NCBI GenBank assembly: GCA_037953625.1
Contig: CM075656.1
Location: 75,411,001-75,475,000, forward strand
Source: Crotalaria pallida
Taxonomy: Eukaryota; Streptophyta; Magnoliopsida; Fabales; Fabaceae
Direction: 5' to 3'
DNA: 64,000 bases
The notes under the pieces: generated by a model
What the model saw: only the letters and a program-made list of their open reading frames with translations
The model's database searches: none
Told to the model about the DNA's origin: nothing
Part shown: positions 32,530 to 45,613 of the stretch, piece by piece
How the letters are laid out: every line of letters begins with the position of its first letter
How positions within the stretch are numbered: position 1 is the first letter of the stretch
Made by a program: the position numbers and the translations under genes

Positions 32530-32738
32530 GGGCCCTTGCGGTGAAGACTTGAAGAGTAGTAATTGCTATCCCATGTGTTTATTTTTAATGCTTTTATTAG
32601 TGAATGTCTTCAATTGGAAGTTTTTTTCTTTCTTTCTTTTTTTGTTTAAATTTTTTATTATGGGTTCTTGTGGTGAAGAAGAGTAATTGCAATCCCATGT
32701 GTTTATTTTTAATGCTTTTACTAGTGAATGTCTCCAAT
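32530..32738. repeat. Direct repeat of about 80 bp
   Basis: Copies at 32530-32615 and 32662-32738 share TCCCATGTGTTTATTTTTAA and the flanking GGTGAAG and AGTGAATGTC; the first contains about 10 extra bases. A T-rich spacer separates them. Confidence 0.8.
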
Positions 32739-34612
32739 GAGAAGTGTTTGGAAGCTTGTAATGAAGGCTAAGAGAAACAAGACAAACTGCAGCTGTTAAA
32801 TGCAGTCAAGTTTGAAGAAAACTGAATGTCTGACTGACTTGAGGGAGAGGGTTGTTGTGGTGAAGAATTTAGATGGGCCATTGAGTTGAAAACTTTTTAT
32901 TATTTTTTGAATCAAACAGTATGGGCACTCATATGGGCTGTTTCTAGGTGAACAAGGATAATATGCAACATCACGAGGGATTTAGATTTCTAAAGTGATG
33001 GGATTGTCACTAACAAGAGTATATTTATCCTCAAATCATTTAAATGGATTATAATTATAATGTACTTTATCAAATCAAGGTCCCTTACATGCTGATTTTA
33101 GAGGTAATGATAGACCTAAAGTGCATGCGTGTCAATGAAAGAGTAGTCTCTCAATGAAAGCATCATCTAATAGACTTTTTTAATAATCTACCAAAAACAC
33201 TATAAAACTCTATAACTATTCCTGAAAAACACTTCGAATAATACATATAAGCTAAGCTAAATGTCGACAAGTGTTTAAGAATCAATAATATAGTAAGAAT
33301 TAGTTAGTTGAAAAATGTAGTATCTTATATTTTCGAGAAAAAAAAGTTAAATTATGATATTTTTTTCTATTATTAGTAACTTTAACAAATGTTTTTACAC
33401 TTGTTAGCCAAACCCTAAAACTAAACTTTGATTACCTTCATTTGTTAGTTGATGAATAACAGCACATTGTTTAAAGACAATAATAATGACAACCCTAAAA
33501 TTAATAATAACTATACAAGTAAAATCATCTTAACAACCAGAACCTTCTAAAATAGAAAAAACCATCAGTTAAACTAGTTATTTATTTACAAGCTAAGTAA
33601 TAATAATTATACAACTCATACTTTGATAATGGGCCAATCATGCTTTAGCTTCTTACTTTGATTAGACCTAATCATAATCTCACTTTAGAAGATCCAAATC
33701 TCATCACAAGAGATTCTCTAGTGCTAATGGAGCAAGAGAAATTTCTTTAATTTGTTTGTATGTGCCATCTTGAGGCCGTTGGGTAGAGCCTATTGTTAGC
33801 CTTAGTTAGAATTAGTTGAATTGTTGGTTGCTTTACTTGAATATATAAACATGTATTATTGTCAACTTCGCTTCACACATTTATAATATTATTACTGTTA
33901 GATTTATCTTATTTTCGACTATTTTTATTGACCGTCATGTTTTCACACTTGGAGAGAGTTTATATCAGCTTATAAAAATAGAGTTTTACTAACAAGTATT
34001 TTTAGGGTACTTGTTAAAATAATTATAAAAAAAAATTAATCATGAATCCATCGTATTTCATTTTTCGAGAATATAAAAAAACATATTTTTCAACATTATT
34101 TAACTACATTTGAATGCTTAACTAATGTACTAAGAGCACTCGTTAACATTTAATGTAAAAATAACTTGTAACATTCCAGCTAGTAACTTGTTTTTAGCTT
34201 ATTCTCAAAAAGATTTATCAAATAAGTGCTTAATTAAACCGTTTACAAAGATGTTCACTCAATAACTCATGTACTAAAACACTAAAAAATTAGTTTAAAA
34301 AAAATGTTTCGCTAGGGGGTGATTTTTTTATGATATTTTGATGCTATTTAATCCTCGTGTTTATGGTATCTGTTGTAATGCTGTAGCTTTCATACTGGGC
34401 GATAAAACAGTACTGTGTTTTTTTCCCCACTGTTGTACTGGTTTAGAGCAGGGTGAAAATCTCTTACTTTCCTGCTCCATTTTGGAATAAAATTTTTTCT
34501 CTTATAAAAAAATGATGACCCTAAACTTCTAAATTTAACATGTCAATTGACAAACATTTAATGATTCAGAGAACGAAATTTATGTTGCTCCTGGAGCACT
34601 GAAATGTCTGTC
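32739..34612. other. AT-rich intergenic DNA with a possible short LTR
   Basis: No gene seen. TGTTAGCCTTAGTTAG at about 33799, with a TATA-like ATATATAAAC 50 bases later, resembles the start of a small copia LTR, but no end or second copy was identified. Confidence 0.35.
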
Positions 34613-34620
34613 TGTGGCGA

Positions 34621-35459
34621 TAGGGGTGGAAACAGGCCAGGCCGGCCTACAGGGGCCTATAACAGGCTTAATAATAGGTCAGGCTCAGGCTAGACTTTTT
34701 TTGTAAACAGACCAGACTCAGACTATTTAAAAAGCCTATATAGTCTAAACAGGCTAGGCCTAGGCCATGTAAAAAGCCTATTTAGCTTAACATGCCGACC
34801 TATATAATTTTTATTTTTATTATTATTAATTTCATATGTATTTTAAAATAAAAATAAAAAATACAATAAATAAAAAACTTAACATGCACAGTTATTAAAT
34901 GGGGATGGAAACAAGTCCCACATTGCTAATGTGAATTCACATGCATTCACTTTGTGCAAGTATGCAAGTCATCCTATAGGAGGCTTAATATAATGCAAAA
35001 TATGCAACTATGCAGGCAACTTACATGATGTGGGACTTAATAATATTGATGTGCACTTTGCTTATCTTGTGTTGGTCAAGCTTGGACTTGGGAAATGCAA
35101 GTCCCACATCTTTTATTCATGGAGCACAACATGGGAATGTAAGCTATAAAATGGGAATGCAAGTCCCACATCTTTTATTCATGGAGCACAACATGTTCTT
35201 TAAGCTATAAAATGTTGCTTTAATTTGCCAAGTCATGTTGTGATTGAACCATAAGATCACCGATTTTGAGTGATTTTTTCGGTTCTCACCGATTTTGCTT
35301 GGACCATTACCGGTTCATTGAATAGGCCAGACTTTTGCACAGGCCACACCTAGACTTGAAAAATTTATTTAAATAGGCTAACAGGCCAGACTAGGCTCGA
35401 ATAATTTATTTAGGCCAAGCCTTAATTTATTTAGGCCAAGCCTGGTGTTTCCACCCCTA
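34621..35459. mobile_element. Non-autonomous hAT-like element (839 bp)
   Basis: Inverted ends TAGGGGTGGAAACAGGCCAG and, reversed from the right, TAGGGGTGGAAACACCAGGC. Flanking 8-bp sequences TGTGGCGA (34613-34620) and TGTGCTGA (35460-35467) agree at 6 of 8 positions, fitting an aged hAT target duplication. Subterminal regions are full of AGGCC/GGCCT motifs. No transposase; a 62-bp tandem duplication lies inside. Confidence 0.8.
35093..35216. repeat. 62-bp tandem duplication within the hAT-like element
   Basis: Two units start AATGCAAGTCCCACATC at 35094 and 35156 and both end TAAGCTATAAAATG; they produce a short repetitive reading frame that I do not consider a gene. Confidence 0.9.
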
Positions 35460-35469
35460 TGTGCTGACA

Positions 35470-37752
35470 AACTTCCTCTGAGATTGCATTCCAATAAACA
35501 TGGCAAATTATCATTTAAACATCAAAAGGTATCTTAGCAAAGGCAAAGAAATGATTCAACGTTAACCTTCCATATGGCAATTTTTACTTTTGGCTGAGAT
35601 ATATGCATTGTATATATGAAGGAAAAATGTTTAACGAAAATATGCAGTATATAAATGGCAAACTCTCAATTGAACATATAAAGAGAGGTTTTTTTTTTTT
35701 GATTTATTTCTCATGTTATTAAAGTTCCTAATTCTTATCACTAAATAGTTAACACTTCAATCTCAAACAAAAAGTACCACGTTAAAAGGATCTAAATCTT
35801 CTATTTATTTCATTTGAGATTTCATAGCTTTATTTGACCTACTTTATAATCGTTGATCAAAATTTCTTAAAACAATGATGATACCAATAACTGAATAAAA
35901 AATGTCTGATAGTTCATTCCACTGTGTGTGAGTAGCACTTTTCCTATAGTCTTCAACCTTTCTCAGTCACATACTCTACAGAGTTTTAGGCATGTGGTAA
36001 ATTCTTTAGGGGTGTGATCATGAAGTGTATTTAATTGGCTTGGTCTATTTTTATGTTCTGTCCTCTCTTAAATCATTACTGTTTATTTTAGAGAACTGGT
36101 GAAATGCAGTTAGTTTATCGTTACTTCATGTTCATGGCCTACTTTTATTGATCACATAGTCTAAGGCTTTAGAAACAAAACCCTTTCTTTTTTTTTTTTT
36201 TGGGTTTTCTTCTGTCACAGCTTATACATGGTTATAAATTATTCCTTATCGAGATATTATTTTCTCCCATTAATCTCACCCAAATTTAAACTTCACAATG
36301 TACCCCTAAAAAAAGAAAGAAAGAAATTGAACTTCACTTCCATTATCACTTTATGTAAAATATCATACCTCTTCATTAAAGTTCTGAATACCAATAAGAA
36401 ATCTGTTACCAAACAGAAATGCATATTTACTGATGAAAATTACTAAGGATTTATCACTCACCTAACAACATCACTTGTTTAAAGAATTTCCTAAAAATAA
36501 AAAAAAATTCAAAATTTTACATAATTGGACATCTTTTTTCATGCTTAATAATTAGTTTCACGTACCGGTGATATGTTTGTTTCATGGTTGCTCTTCAATC
36601 CCTAGGAATTTGAGGTGTCAGGCAAAAGATCTCAAACTCGATTCCTACGAGGACGCATCCAATAGGGAGATTTTATATGCGACTAGGCCGAAGGGATTAA
36701 TTTCTTACTCAATGAGTGAAGTGTTGAGTATTCAAGTGTGAGATAAAGTCTTACATTAAATAAGTTGAGATGACGAAAAAAGTTTATAAGTACCATTGCA
36801 ATGTGATATCTCACTTATTGATAGCTCCAATTACCATAACCCTAAAGCAATGAGATAAATTCTCACTCTCTAAATGCGAAATATTATGTTAAAATAAAAA
36901 AAGTAATAATTAATCTCACGGCTATGAATGTGTAGATAAAGAACATTTTCTAATACTTAACGACTGGAACATGTTCCTTGAATTTTGGAAGAATTGCATA
37001 ATTTTAAAGTCAGATCATATTACAAATGATTTACACATCAGTACATCACCATCAGAAAAGTTCTATTATACTCTGTATGCTCATATGTCACAGTAATTAG
37101 TTTCCAAGTGATGTGAACTGCTCTATAATTAGGATCTATGCTTTACAGAAATGATTTGACTGTAATTTACATAACAAGAACTTTGTGGCTCTGAGCTTTG
37201 AGCATGTGCATATGGCAGCAGCAATTGTTTGTAAGCTCTCAGCATTTATCTATGTGGATCAAACCAAATATAGCAAATTATAAAAAGGAATATTTATGTA
37301 GCCATCTCTATTCTTTATCTACAGTCACTTTGGTGGCCCCTACCCATCTGATGTTAAGAAGTTTATATGGGCTAGTTGTCAATCACAAAAATTGAATCCT
37401 GTGGGCCATTGCTGGATATACTTCTCTCTACTGTTTTTAGCAAAAAAAAAACAATGTGAGTTACAACATCTATGTTTGCAAATGTGTCAGATGAACAGGA
37501 TAATGAACCTTACATCACATGAATGATCTAGTGTAAGTAAGATATACTCAACTCAACCTACAGAAGAAATTTGGATCTGTTAATTTGTTGGCTAGCTGTG
37601 TTAATTAACATCTTCACCAAATTGTTTAGAAAGTGCTTCTATGAATTTTCTTTTTCCCTCATAGGTTACCATTTCTTTTTCTCATAGGTTATTACACATA
37701 ATACAAATGATTGGTTAAATTTTTTACTAATTATTTCATACACATAAAAAAT
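35470..37752. other. AT-rich intergenic DNA
   Basis: No gene recognised on either strand. Short frames such as 36228-36446 and 37198-37395 lack domains and show AT-driven codon composition. A somewhat less AT-rich patch at 36590-36740 is unassigned. Confidence 0.5.
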
Positions 37753-38272
37753 AGGCTTATTTAAGTAATTAGTTCCTAAATTTAGGTGCTCTTTTGAAAT
37801 TGGTCCTTAAACTTTTTTTTCCACGTTTTGAGTCCCTAAACTTTGCTCAAATTTTGGAAATGGTTCTTTCATCACTTAAATGGTGATATGATCGAGGACA
37901 TGCCACGTCACCTTCACCATATCAATAGATAATGTGTCAGATGATACAACGTTAATTTTTTAAATTTAAAAAAAAAATTCAAATTTATTAAAACTAATTA
38001 AAAATGATTTTTTTAAAAGAAAATTGAATCTTTTAATAATTTTTAAAAGAAATGAATAAAAAAAATCATGTTGTGTCAGGTGACACTACATAACACATCA
38101 CTTGTCGATATTGTGATCGTGACGTGGCATGTCGTCGGCTATATTATCTCTTAAGTAATGAAAGGACCCTTCTCAAAATTTGAACAAAGTTCAGAGATCC
38201 AAAGCATCGAAAAAAATTTAAGGACCAATTCTAAAAGAACACCTAAGTTCAGGACTAAAAGGTTAAATAAGA
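37753..38272. mobile_element. Foldback element with inverted repeats of about 125 bp
   Basis: The left arm (TTAGTTCCTAAATTTAGGTG, then GAAATTGGTCCTTAAAC) returns inverted at the right end (TTAGTCCTGAACTTAGGTG, GAATTGGTCCTTAAA), with similarity down to CTTTCATCACTTAA on each side. Such long, loosely matching inverted ends are typical of Mutator-like foldback MITEs. No coding capacity; the open frame at 38158-38349 is part of the right arm. Confidence 0.8.
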
Positions 38273-39225
38273 AAAAAAATATAAGCTCACTTGCCTCTAT
38301 TCAACAGAGTTGGCAAAATAAGTTGGTCCAATCACTATCATTTGATTAGTTAAATAAGAAGATTTAGACAACAAAAACTAGGCCCGAATAATACCACATT
38401 TGTTTTTTTTGAATACTTTGATAAGTCCTGAACTCGACTAAGCTATGAATCAAAGTTGAACAGACTGGCTTGATCATGTTAAAAATTAGATCCAATGTCT
38501 AGCTATGCTCGAATCACTTTAACCTGAACTCGTTAAGATAGAACTTTTATTTATTTATTTTAGGTTTGGGTATAATTAGTTATAAACTCACTTTACACAC
38601 ATTATCTCATCATGATTACTCAATTTTCACCATAAAAATGTAAAATTACAGATAAACCTTCTTTACATCTTATGTTCCTAGCTAGGCTTCAATTCTGTCA
38701 CATGGTTCAAATGTGAGAGACGTGCTACCAAGGTAATGTGTACATTAAGGACTCAGATTAAGTACCTGTACTTCTTTCCTCATTGATCAGTTATTGGTTG
38801 GGATCAAATGGAAGTGTAGAAAAGGACTTCATAATCTAAGGTGAAGCCTCTAAATAGAAAGTAGTTAGTGACCTTTCTACTTTTCTCCTCATCAAGTGCT
38901 TGGGATTGCCCTATCTAACCGAAAACTATTGGCTCTTACTCAAATAATGCGTGTTCATGCATCCAACAGTATATTCTTTTATTCGTACTTGCTGATTATA
39001 TATATGAGAATGGAAGTAAAAAACTTTCACTACTATTCAACCACATCAGTTTTTTTTGCCAAATGAAGGATAATTTGTCATTGAATCATATTTTTTAGCT
39101 TAAGCTATTAGACAAAGACCCATAAATGACTTTCATTTTGGTATATCGATAAAGTAAGATTTAAGAAAATACGTAAACTTAGTGAAGATTTATAATGAAA
39201 TTTATATAGTACAGTAATATTTATT

Positions 39226-39752
39226 GGGTTAATTATGTCATAAGTCCATGAAGTTTGTGGTACTTTTGTCAGATACCCTTATTCTTTTTTTTCGATGTCT
39301 TACTCCCCGAAGTTACTTCTGGATTTGTCATATATCCCTACTACCAATTCTGTCCAATTTTGCTGACATGTAACATCGGAATTCTGGTCAGAGGGGCAGG
39401 AGGTTAGGCACCTGGTGTCCTGTGGACGAAAATCCTTTTCTTTTAAATTAAAAAACTAAAAACTTAATATATTTTTTTTTTATATTTTTAGTTAAATAAA
39501 AAAAGAAAAGATAGTATTGAAAAGACAGGTCGTCTTCGCCCATGTGATGTCACGCTGCACCACATTACCAACCTCCTGCACGTCTAATTAGGATTATGAT
39601 TTACATGTCAGCAAAATTGGTCAGAATTGGTAATAGGGGTATATGACAAAGTCAGAAGTAACTTCAGGGAGTCGGATATTAAAAAAAAAAAAGAATAAAG
39701 GTATATGACAAAAGTACCCCAAACTTCAGGGACTTGTGACATAATTAAGCCT
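39226..39752. mobile_element. Foldback element with inverted repeats of about 60-150 bp
   Basis: Left end GGGTTAATTATGTCATAAGT and inverted right end GGCTTAATTATGTCACAAGT; both continue with a matching GAAGTTTG...GGTACTTTTGTCA and an inner pair around CCAATTTTGCTGACATGTAA. Non-coding. Likely Mutator-like, related in style but not in sequence to the unit at 37753. Confidence 0.8.
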
Positions 39753-40384
39753 TATCAATGAGCTGAAAATTTATGTGTCTATCTTCGCTAATATTTATAT
39801 ATAACCTATATTTATGTTTAAGATATAAATATTAATCAATGTCCCAAAAATAATAATTAAGGATTCAAAGATAGAAATGAACATTGAAACTTACAAGTAG
39901 TGTATTTTACATTGAAAAAACTCAGTTACATTTTTCAACATTTTATTTTTTTGAAACCTTAACCAATACCCTCTCATCTTCAACAAATATTACATGCAAA
40001 ACTTACCTTTAAAAAGCTTGGGAAAAAATAATTCAAAGAGATAGAGTGAGAGAGTGAAAGATCAAAAGTGAAATTGAGATTTTATAATTTAACTTAATGA
40101 CTGAAGTATAGTACTTGTTACATACATAATATCAGTTACATGAACATTGGAAAATCCAAGAAAAAAAAATAGAATGTGAAAAGCCTCATCATCCTTGGTT
40201 TAGAAAAAAAAAATGCCCAAATGCATAAAAAAAATAGCTTGGGTCTTCGGAGAGGGCTCTGTCTCTGTGCTATCTGCTGTTTATGGTGTGTGTATATATA
40301 TATATATATATTTTTTTTTTTTAATGCAACAACAAATTCCTGAGACTAAAACAAATTAAATTAAAGCAGAACTTGCTAGCAACT
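39753..40384. other. 3' flank of the YUCCA gene
   Basis: AT-rich, no frame. A short (TA)n tract lies at about 40291-40310. Since the gene is on the minus strand, its 3' untranslated region and polyadenylation signals fall here: AATAAA-like sequences are plentiful, none is decisive. Confidence 0.5.
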
Positions 40385-42443
40385 TTAGAACTGTGAAATG
40401 CAACGTCTATGACAAGCAGTGGTTCTCTGCTTCTTTTGCTTAGTCTCTAGTTTCCACACTTTGCCAATATCTTGAGCAATTTTCATAGCATCAGATGAAG
40501 CACCAGAGAGCCCTCTCTTTGTGAACCCTACTGCATAAAGTCCTGCATTTCCTTTCCAACCATGTGGGAATGGCATCTTTGGGTATCCATTCATAGAGAA
40601 AAATTCACCTTCCTGTATAAAAAATAACCAAATAAAGATCAGTTCAATGTTCCTCACTAAAAAAAATACTAAAAACTAATAATCAGATTTGAATTTGTTG
40701 CGATCAAGAATACCGGTGAGTACACCAATAAAACTGACCGCAACAAATTCTGATTCCATCATAATCACAGGAAAAAAAAGAGAAGCTTCTAAAACAGGAC
40801 CAAGATTTTAAAAAAGGTTAAGCTTGAAAAAGGACAAACACCAATCTGCCCAAAAAAAGCTTTTAGTACTGACAATCTTCTGTGATGAGAATATTTTTTT
40901 TAAAAAAATAAAATCTATTTTTCTATTACAAAACTAGAGAGTAGAAATAGAAACATTTTCTCACCTGAAGCCAAGAAGGGACATTGCTTCTGTAACCAGT
41001 TGCAAGAACAACTGCATCAACATCAAGCTTTTCACCATTAACAAGCTCAACATCTCTATTATTGAACCTCTTGATTCCTGGCACAACATTTATGCCACCA
41101 GATCTAATCTTTTCCAAGGTTCCAATGTCCAAAACTGGTGTCTTTCCCTTTGTGTTCTTCAACTCCAATGGACCCGTTGAAGGCCTTTTGATTCCATACT
41201 TCTCTATGTTACCAAGAATGAACCATGCCAACATCAATAGAAGCTTGTCAACTAGCCAAAGGGGTAGCCATTTCAGCATCAAAACCGCTAATTCGAATGT
41301 CGATAGCCCGAAAATCTCTCTTGGTAAGACATGAACCTGTTTGCCAAAAACAGAACATACCTGGTTAGATTTTATCCTCAAAATTTCAACTTTTTTTTTT
41401 TTAATTCAAATGTTTGAGATTTTGATTCAAAACAGAAACTTTGCGAGCATTTGGAAGAGTTTACAAAGAACTTTTTTAAGCTTATCTTATCATATAAGCA
41501 CTTAAACTAAACTCTTTCAAGCTTATCACATAAGCTAAAAAAAAAAGAACTTAAAAGGAAGGTAATAAACTCTTTCCTTGTCGAATAAAGAGCTTAATTA
41601 AGTCGTTTATCCAAACACGTCGCTAATCAACTATTTCAAAAGCTTAAGACACCAAGAATCAAAGTCTACACGATTCAGTCGTATCGTGTAGACTTTGATA
41701 CCATATATGTAGCTTAAGCTGTTTGGTGAAGACTCGTGAAAGAAACAGAAAGGCATAATAATACTCACCGAGCTACGAACAACCATGGAAGGCGAGGCAT
41801 GGTGGTTGCAAAGGTCAAGAGAGAGCTCCATGCCCGAATTGCCACAACCAACAACAAGAACTTTCTTTCCCTTGAAAGGTTCACCTGACTTGTAATCACA
41901 AGCATGAACAACATCACCTTTGAACTCACTTAGCCCTTCAATCTCAGGCATAACACACTCAGCATTTTCACCAGTTGCCACCACAAGCCACCTACAAATG
42001 TACTCAACCTCATTCTTATTATTACTACTTGTGGAAGAAACTGTCTTAACCCTCCACAAGCCACTAGTCTCATCATACCTAGCAGATTGGACACACTCAT
42101 TGAACTGTGGGTTGATCTCAAATTTCCTTGCATAGCTCTCAAGGTAATCTATGAACTGCTTTTTTGAAGGGTATTCAGGGAAATCTTCAGGGAATGGAAG
42201 CTTAGGGAGTTGGCAAAATTGCTTAGGGAGGTGAAGTTTCAACCTATCATAGGTTCTCTTTTGCCACAGTGAGGCTATGCAATCTGCTCTTTCGAGAACA
42301 ACAAAGGGTACCCCTTCATCTCTAAGGCATGCTGCTGTGGCCAAGCCTGAAGGGCCTGCCCCTACAATCACAGGGCCATTGACCCAAATGCAACGCCTTG
42401 AGAAGAAGTCTTCATGATCAACTAGGCGAAACAAGTTCTCCAT
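40385..42443 (-). CDS. YUC8-like: YUCCA-type flavin-containing monooxygenase (auxin biosynthesis)
   Basis: Converts indole-3-pyruvate to indole-3-acetic acid with FAD and NADPH, the rate-limiting step of the TAA-YUC auxin route; cytosolic or ER-associated. Three exons: 42443-41769, 41336-40965, 40612-40385; introns of 432 and 352 bp are GT-AG and phase 0. The product has 424 residues, normal for the family. Visible motifs: FAD-binding GAGPSG (28-33), FMO-identifying FKGDVVHACDY (174-184), NADPH-binding GCGNSG (199-204) and ATGY (337-340). The N-terminus (MENLFRLVD, CIWVNGPVIVGAG) and the C-terminus ending RRCISQF point to the YUC8/YUC9 subgroup rather than YUC2/6 or YUC4. No defect is seen, so it is very probably functional. 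It stands alone among transposon remnants. Exact orthology needs a tree. Confidence 0.95.
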
Positions 42444-42632
42444 TTTTTTTGAAGTGGAAATATTTGTGATGAGTTTGGAATTTTTTGAAAGTGGTTTTGA
42501 AATAATAATAAAGGTTTGGAAGTTATAATAATTTAAGAGTGATTGAGAGAAGAAACTTTGGTTAATGGTTTATATGGTATTGAGAATGTGAGTTATGGAT
42601 TGAATGAAGAAAGAGGGAAGGGTTGAAGGTGC

Positions 42633-42639
42633 TTAAATA
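42633..42639 (-). promoter_or_regulatory. Candidate TATA box of the YUCCA gene
   Basis: CTATTTAAGC on the minus strand, 190 bases before the start codon, in a locally less AT-rich context (CCAATTCCCC just upstream). It would give a 5' untranslated leader of about 160 bases. A motif match only. Confidence 0.45.
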
Positions 42640-43440
42640 GGGGAATTGGGCATGATAGGTGCATGTGATAGGACATTATTTACAACATTATTTTTCTTTG
42701 GTATGTGAATATTTTATGACATTATATTCTGTGACATTATTTTATTAGATCATACTACGTTATACTTGTTAAAATATTGTGCCAAAGATTAGCATATAAT
42801 TTTGAGAGGATTTATTGAATTATTCTTTACTTGGAAAGTATTCTTTCATCATCACAATCACAGTGGGGCTTACTTTTCTTTTCTTTCCCTTACTCTTAAA
42901 AAAAAATAAAAAAATGAAATGAATAATTTCAGTGTACAAAATATGTTAGGTAGGGAACGGGATTTTCATGCACTCAATACTCAAGTATGACATGTTTACA
43001 AATCACTAATACTCGTAATCAATAAGGACCTCCTACTTTTAAAAAAAACTAAAAAAATAAGGACCTCCTATGTGGAGGGTTTAACCGCTATCAAAAGGTA
43101 AATAATCATTAATCGATGTGTTAATCTCATAATTTTAATCATTGTAAGTCAATTTTGTCCTTAACATTTAGTGAGCAAAAGTTAAATTTTAATAAAACAT
43201 TTCATGTGGTAAGTTAAATGTCAACTTGAGGATCTAACCGTTTAGCCTTTGAAAAAAATAAATCAAAAGTCAAATGCTGCATTGACTAATCAATTGGATC
43301 AAATTTTAGAAATTAGTTGGATTTTTTTTAGGGGGAAATTAATTGGATTAAATGTTGTAAATATCGTGATTTGTAATTGATACATTTATCTATTCTTTTT
43401 GGTGAACATGCACTTATCTATTTACTTATGCGGTTCTAAA
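42640..43440. other. Upstream region of the YUCCA gene
   Basis: AT-rich promoter-side DNA up to a SINE at 43441. Apart from the TATA-like box I identify no secure regulatory site. A duplicated AATAAGGACCTCCTA lies at about 43020-43075. Confidence 0.4.
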
Positions 43441-43632
43441 GTTTTTTTTTTTTTGAGAACCAGGGTATCCACCCGCGTAACTGGGTGACTAATCCGTCCC
43501 ACCATGGTCGGGCCCTTTCGGGGGCGATGCTCCCAATAAGGCTTGCTCCATTCACATGCGCCTCGGGAACGACTCGAACTCGCAACCACATGCTTAAGGG
43601 ACACAAGCCCCTTCCACTTGTGCCAGCCTCCA
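43441..43632 (-). mobile_element. tRNA-derived SINE with poly(A) tail
   Basis: On the minus strand: A box TGGCACAAGTGGA (43613-43625), B box GGTTGCGAGTTCGAGTC (43571-43587), a GC-rich body and an A-tail (43442-43454). Length about 190 bp. Different family from the units at 18632 and 44029. Confidence 0.8.
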
Positions 43633-43649
43633 CTGGTTTTAAAGTTTTT

Positions 43650-44020
43650 ATTAATGTTGTTATCTTATTGTAGTTTCTCTGGTGATTGTTGATACCGCTT
43701 TATTTTAAGTATGCGTTTATGTGTTTATTTATGTATCTATAAACGTTTATTGTTCAGGGTTTTATGTTGTTGTTGTTGGCTTTGTTGTGAAATTATTGTA
43801 GTTTTTTAGATGATTACTGGTATCACTTCATTCTAAAACCTGTATATAATACATACTATAATATTTTTCCTTTTGTTTTTTTTTTTTTTGTTTTTTTTTT
43901 TTAACTTTGAATTTTTCAGTGTTACTTATTGCTGACTTTGTTATATTTTTCCTAATATCATGATTAAAGAGGTTAAAAAAAGTTAAATGGTGTCATCAAA
44001 ATTTGAATTTTGGGTGTTTT
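43650..44020. other. T-rich intergenic spacer
   Basis: Nothing recognised apart from T-runs at 43878-43902. Confidence 0.5.
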
Positions 44021-44028
44021 TTTTTTTT

Positions 44029-44130
44029 GGTTTACATGGGAGGTCGGTCTGGGACTAGAACCTATGACCTCGGGGAGGGGGAAATTCTAAGTGTCCTTGC
44101 AGCCACCAACTGGGCTGTCTTACGCGGACA
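44029..44130 (-). mobile_element. tRNA-derived SINE, same family as at 18632
   Basis: Shares ACGCGGAC at the 5' side reversed (GTCCGCGTAAGACAGCCCAG), the A-box region, GGTTCTAGTCCCAGACC and CCTCCCATGTAAA with the first copy; a 4-base GGTC duplication makes it slightly longer. No clear target duplication. Confidence 0.75.
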
Positions 44131-44284
44131 ATGATTTTTTTAAACTTTGTATTTTTTTATGAACGGGGAACTTAGTAGAAGGAGAGATTTGAAATAATGG
44201 ATTTAAATAAAGTTGCATATAAATGTACTTGACATTACATCTTGATCCAAAATCTTAAGGCAATAGATCTATAAGTCTTATCAC

Positions 44285-44327
<43 letters not shown>

Positions 44328-45613
44328 TTAACTTATTTGAAACTTCTTTACACAACTCACTTGAAAATTCTTAACAATATTAAAATTGACGTGATCACAT
44401 GATCAATATTCAAGTTGGACACAATATTGAAGTTATTATCTATTCCTAATACCAATCTTATTATTAAAAATCAATCAGCTTACTAATTAGATAACTAGAT
44501 ATTAAATTGGCTGTTGTACATAAAAATAGAGTAAATAGATTATGATCAAATAAAAAAGGGTTATTTACAATAATTTTATTTTCACTCCCAAAAGTGGGTA
44601 CTAAATCTGAATAAATGATATGTCTACCAAATGTAATGGATAAATTTAACACAAAAACATTTTTGGATGAAATTATGGATGTTGTGAGCAAACATACGAG
44701 AGTCAAGACATAACGAAATTTTGAAAATGTCTCCTTTGAATACCACTCAAACAATGTCTAGTAGATAGTTAAGGCATATAGGACGGAGTTACGCGAGCAA
44801 ACTTCTATTTTAATCGTTGGTAAAATAGTAGTGAATGATGTAAAGCTGTTGAAAAAAATAATGAGATATACATTGATTGACCATTTGACCTCATGCTATA
44901 TTTATTTTGGCAAAGACGCGAAGGTCCATATATCCCCAAACTACTGCCACATCCATAATATATCACTTATTGAAATTGTGTTATTATTTAATTGAGTTTC
45001 ATGTTTCATTATTTAAATTTTTTAAAAGTTAATATGAATTGCAAATTTTCTTTTTTTTAAAAAAAAAAAAAAATTGCTGCTAATTATCTAATTCATATAA
45101 TTTTCTTGTTTTACTATTTCACGATTTTCACCATATATATTAGACAATAAAGAATAATGGATATATTCTCATTCAGTCGAATTTCTTCTATGTATAAACA
45201 TAATTTGTATTAACACCAATGTATAATTTGATCTCAAATGAGAAAATGACTCTTTTCTCAAAGGATAATTAAATGATGGATTATAGTTTTATCTTCTTTT
45301 GTTATAAACAACTTATATTTTTATTTGATATCTCATTATTTACATCCTGTTATTATTATCAATTTATTATGCATAATCAATAATATTGAGTCAACTTTAA
45401 TTATAAAATTTACAATTATGAACAAACATAAAATATATTATATAAACATGTCATATAAATAATAAAAAGTATAGTTCACCAAAAAAAAAATATAAAAAAC
45501 TTGTGAATTCCATTGGATAAAAACTAGTATTCATATCTATTGGAAATATTTCCAGTAAGTATTTCATCTAAAGTAGACTAATCACGTCTCACCATAACAC
45601 AACCTTGGAACAA
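44131..45613. other. AT-rich intergenic DNA
   Basis: Contains a (TA)n tract at 44290-44323. The open frame at 44464-44754 (minus) has no recognisable domain and ordinary intergenic composition. Confidence 0.5.

Noticed and set aside
43571..43625. tRNA-like A and B boxes
   Set aside because: Box spacing fits a polymerase III promoter, but no tRNA cloverleaf or anticodon arm can be drawn; SINE, not a tRNA gene.
43422..43673. Short frames on both strands around a GC-rich patch
   Set aside because: They lie in a SINE with clear A and B boxes.
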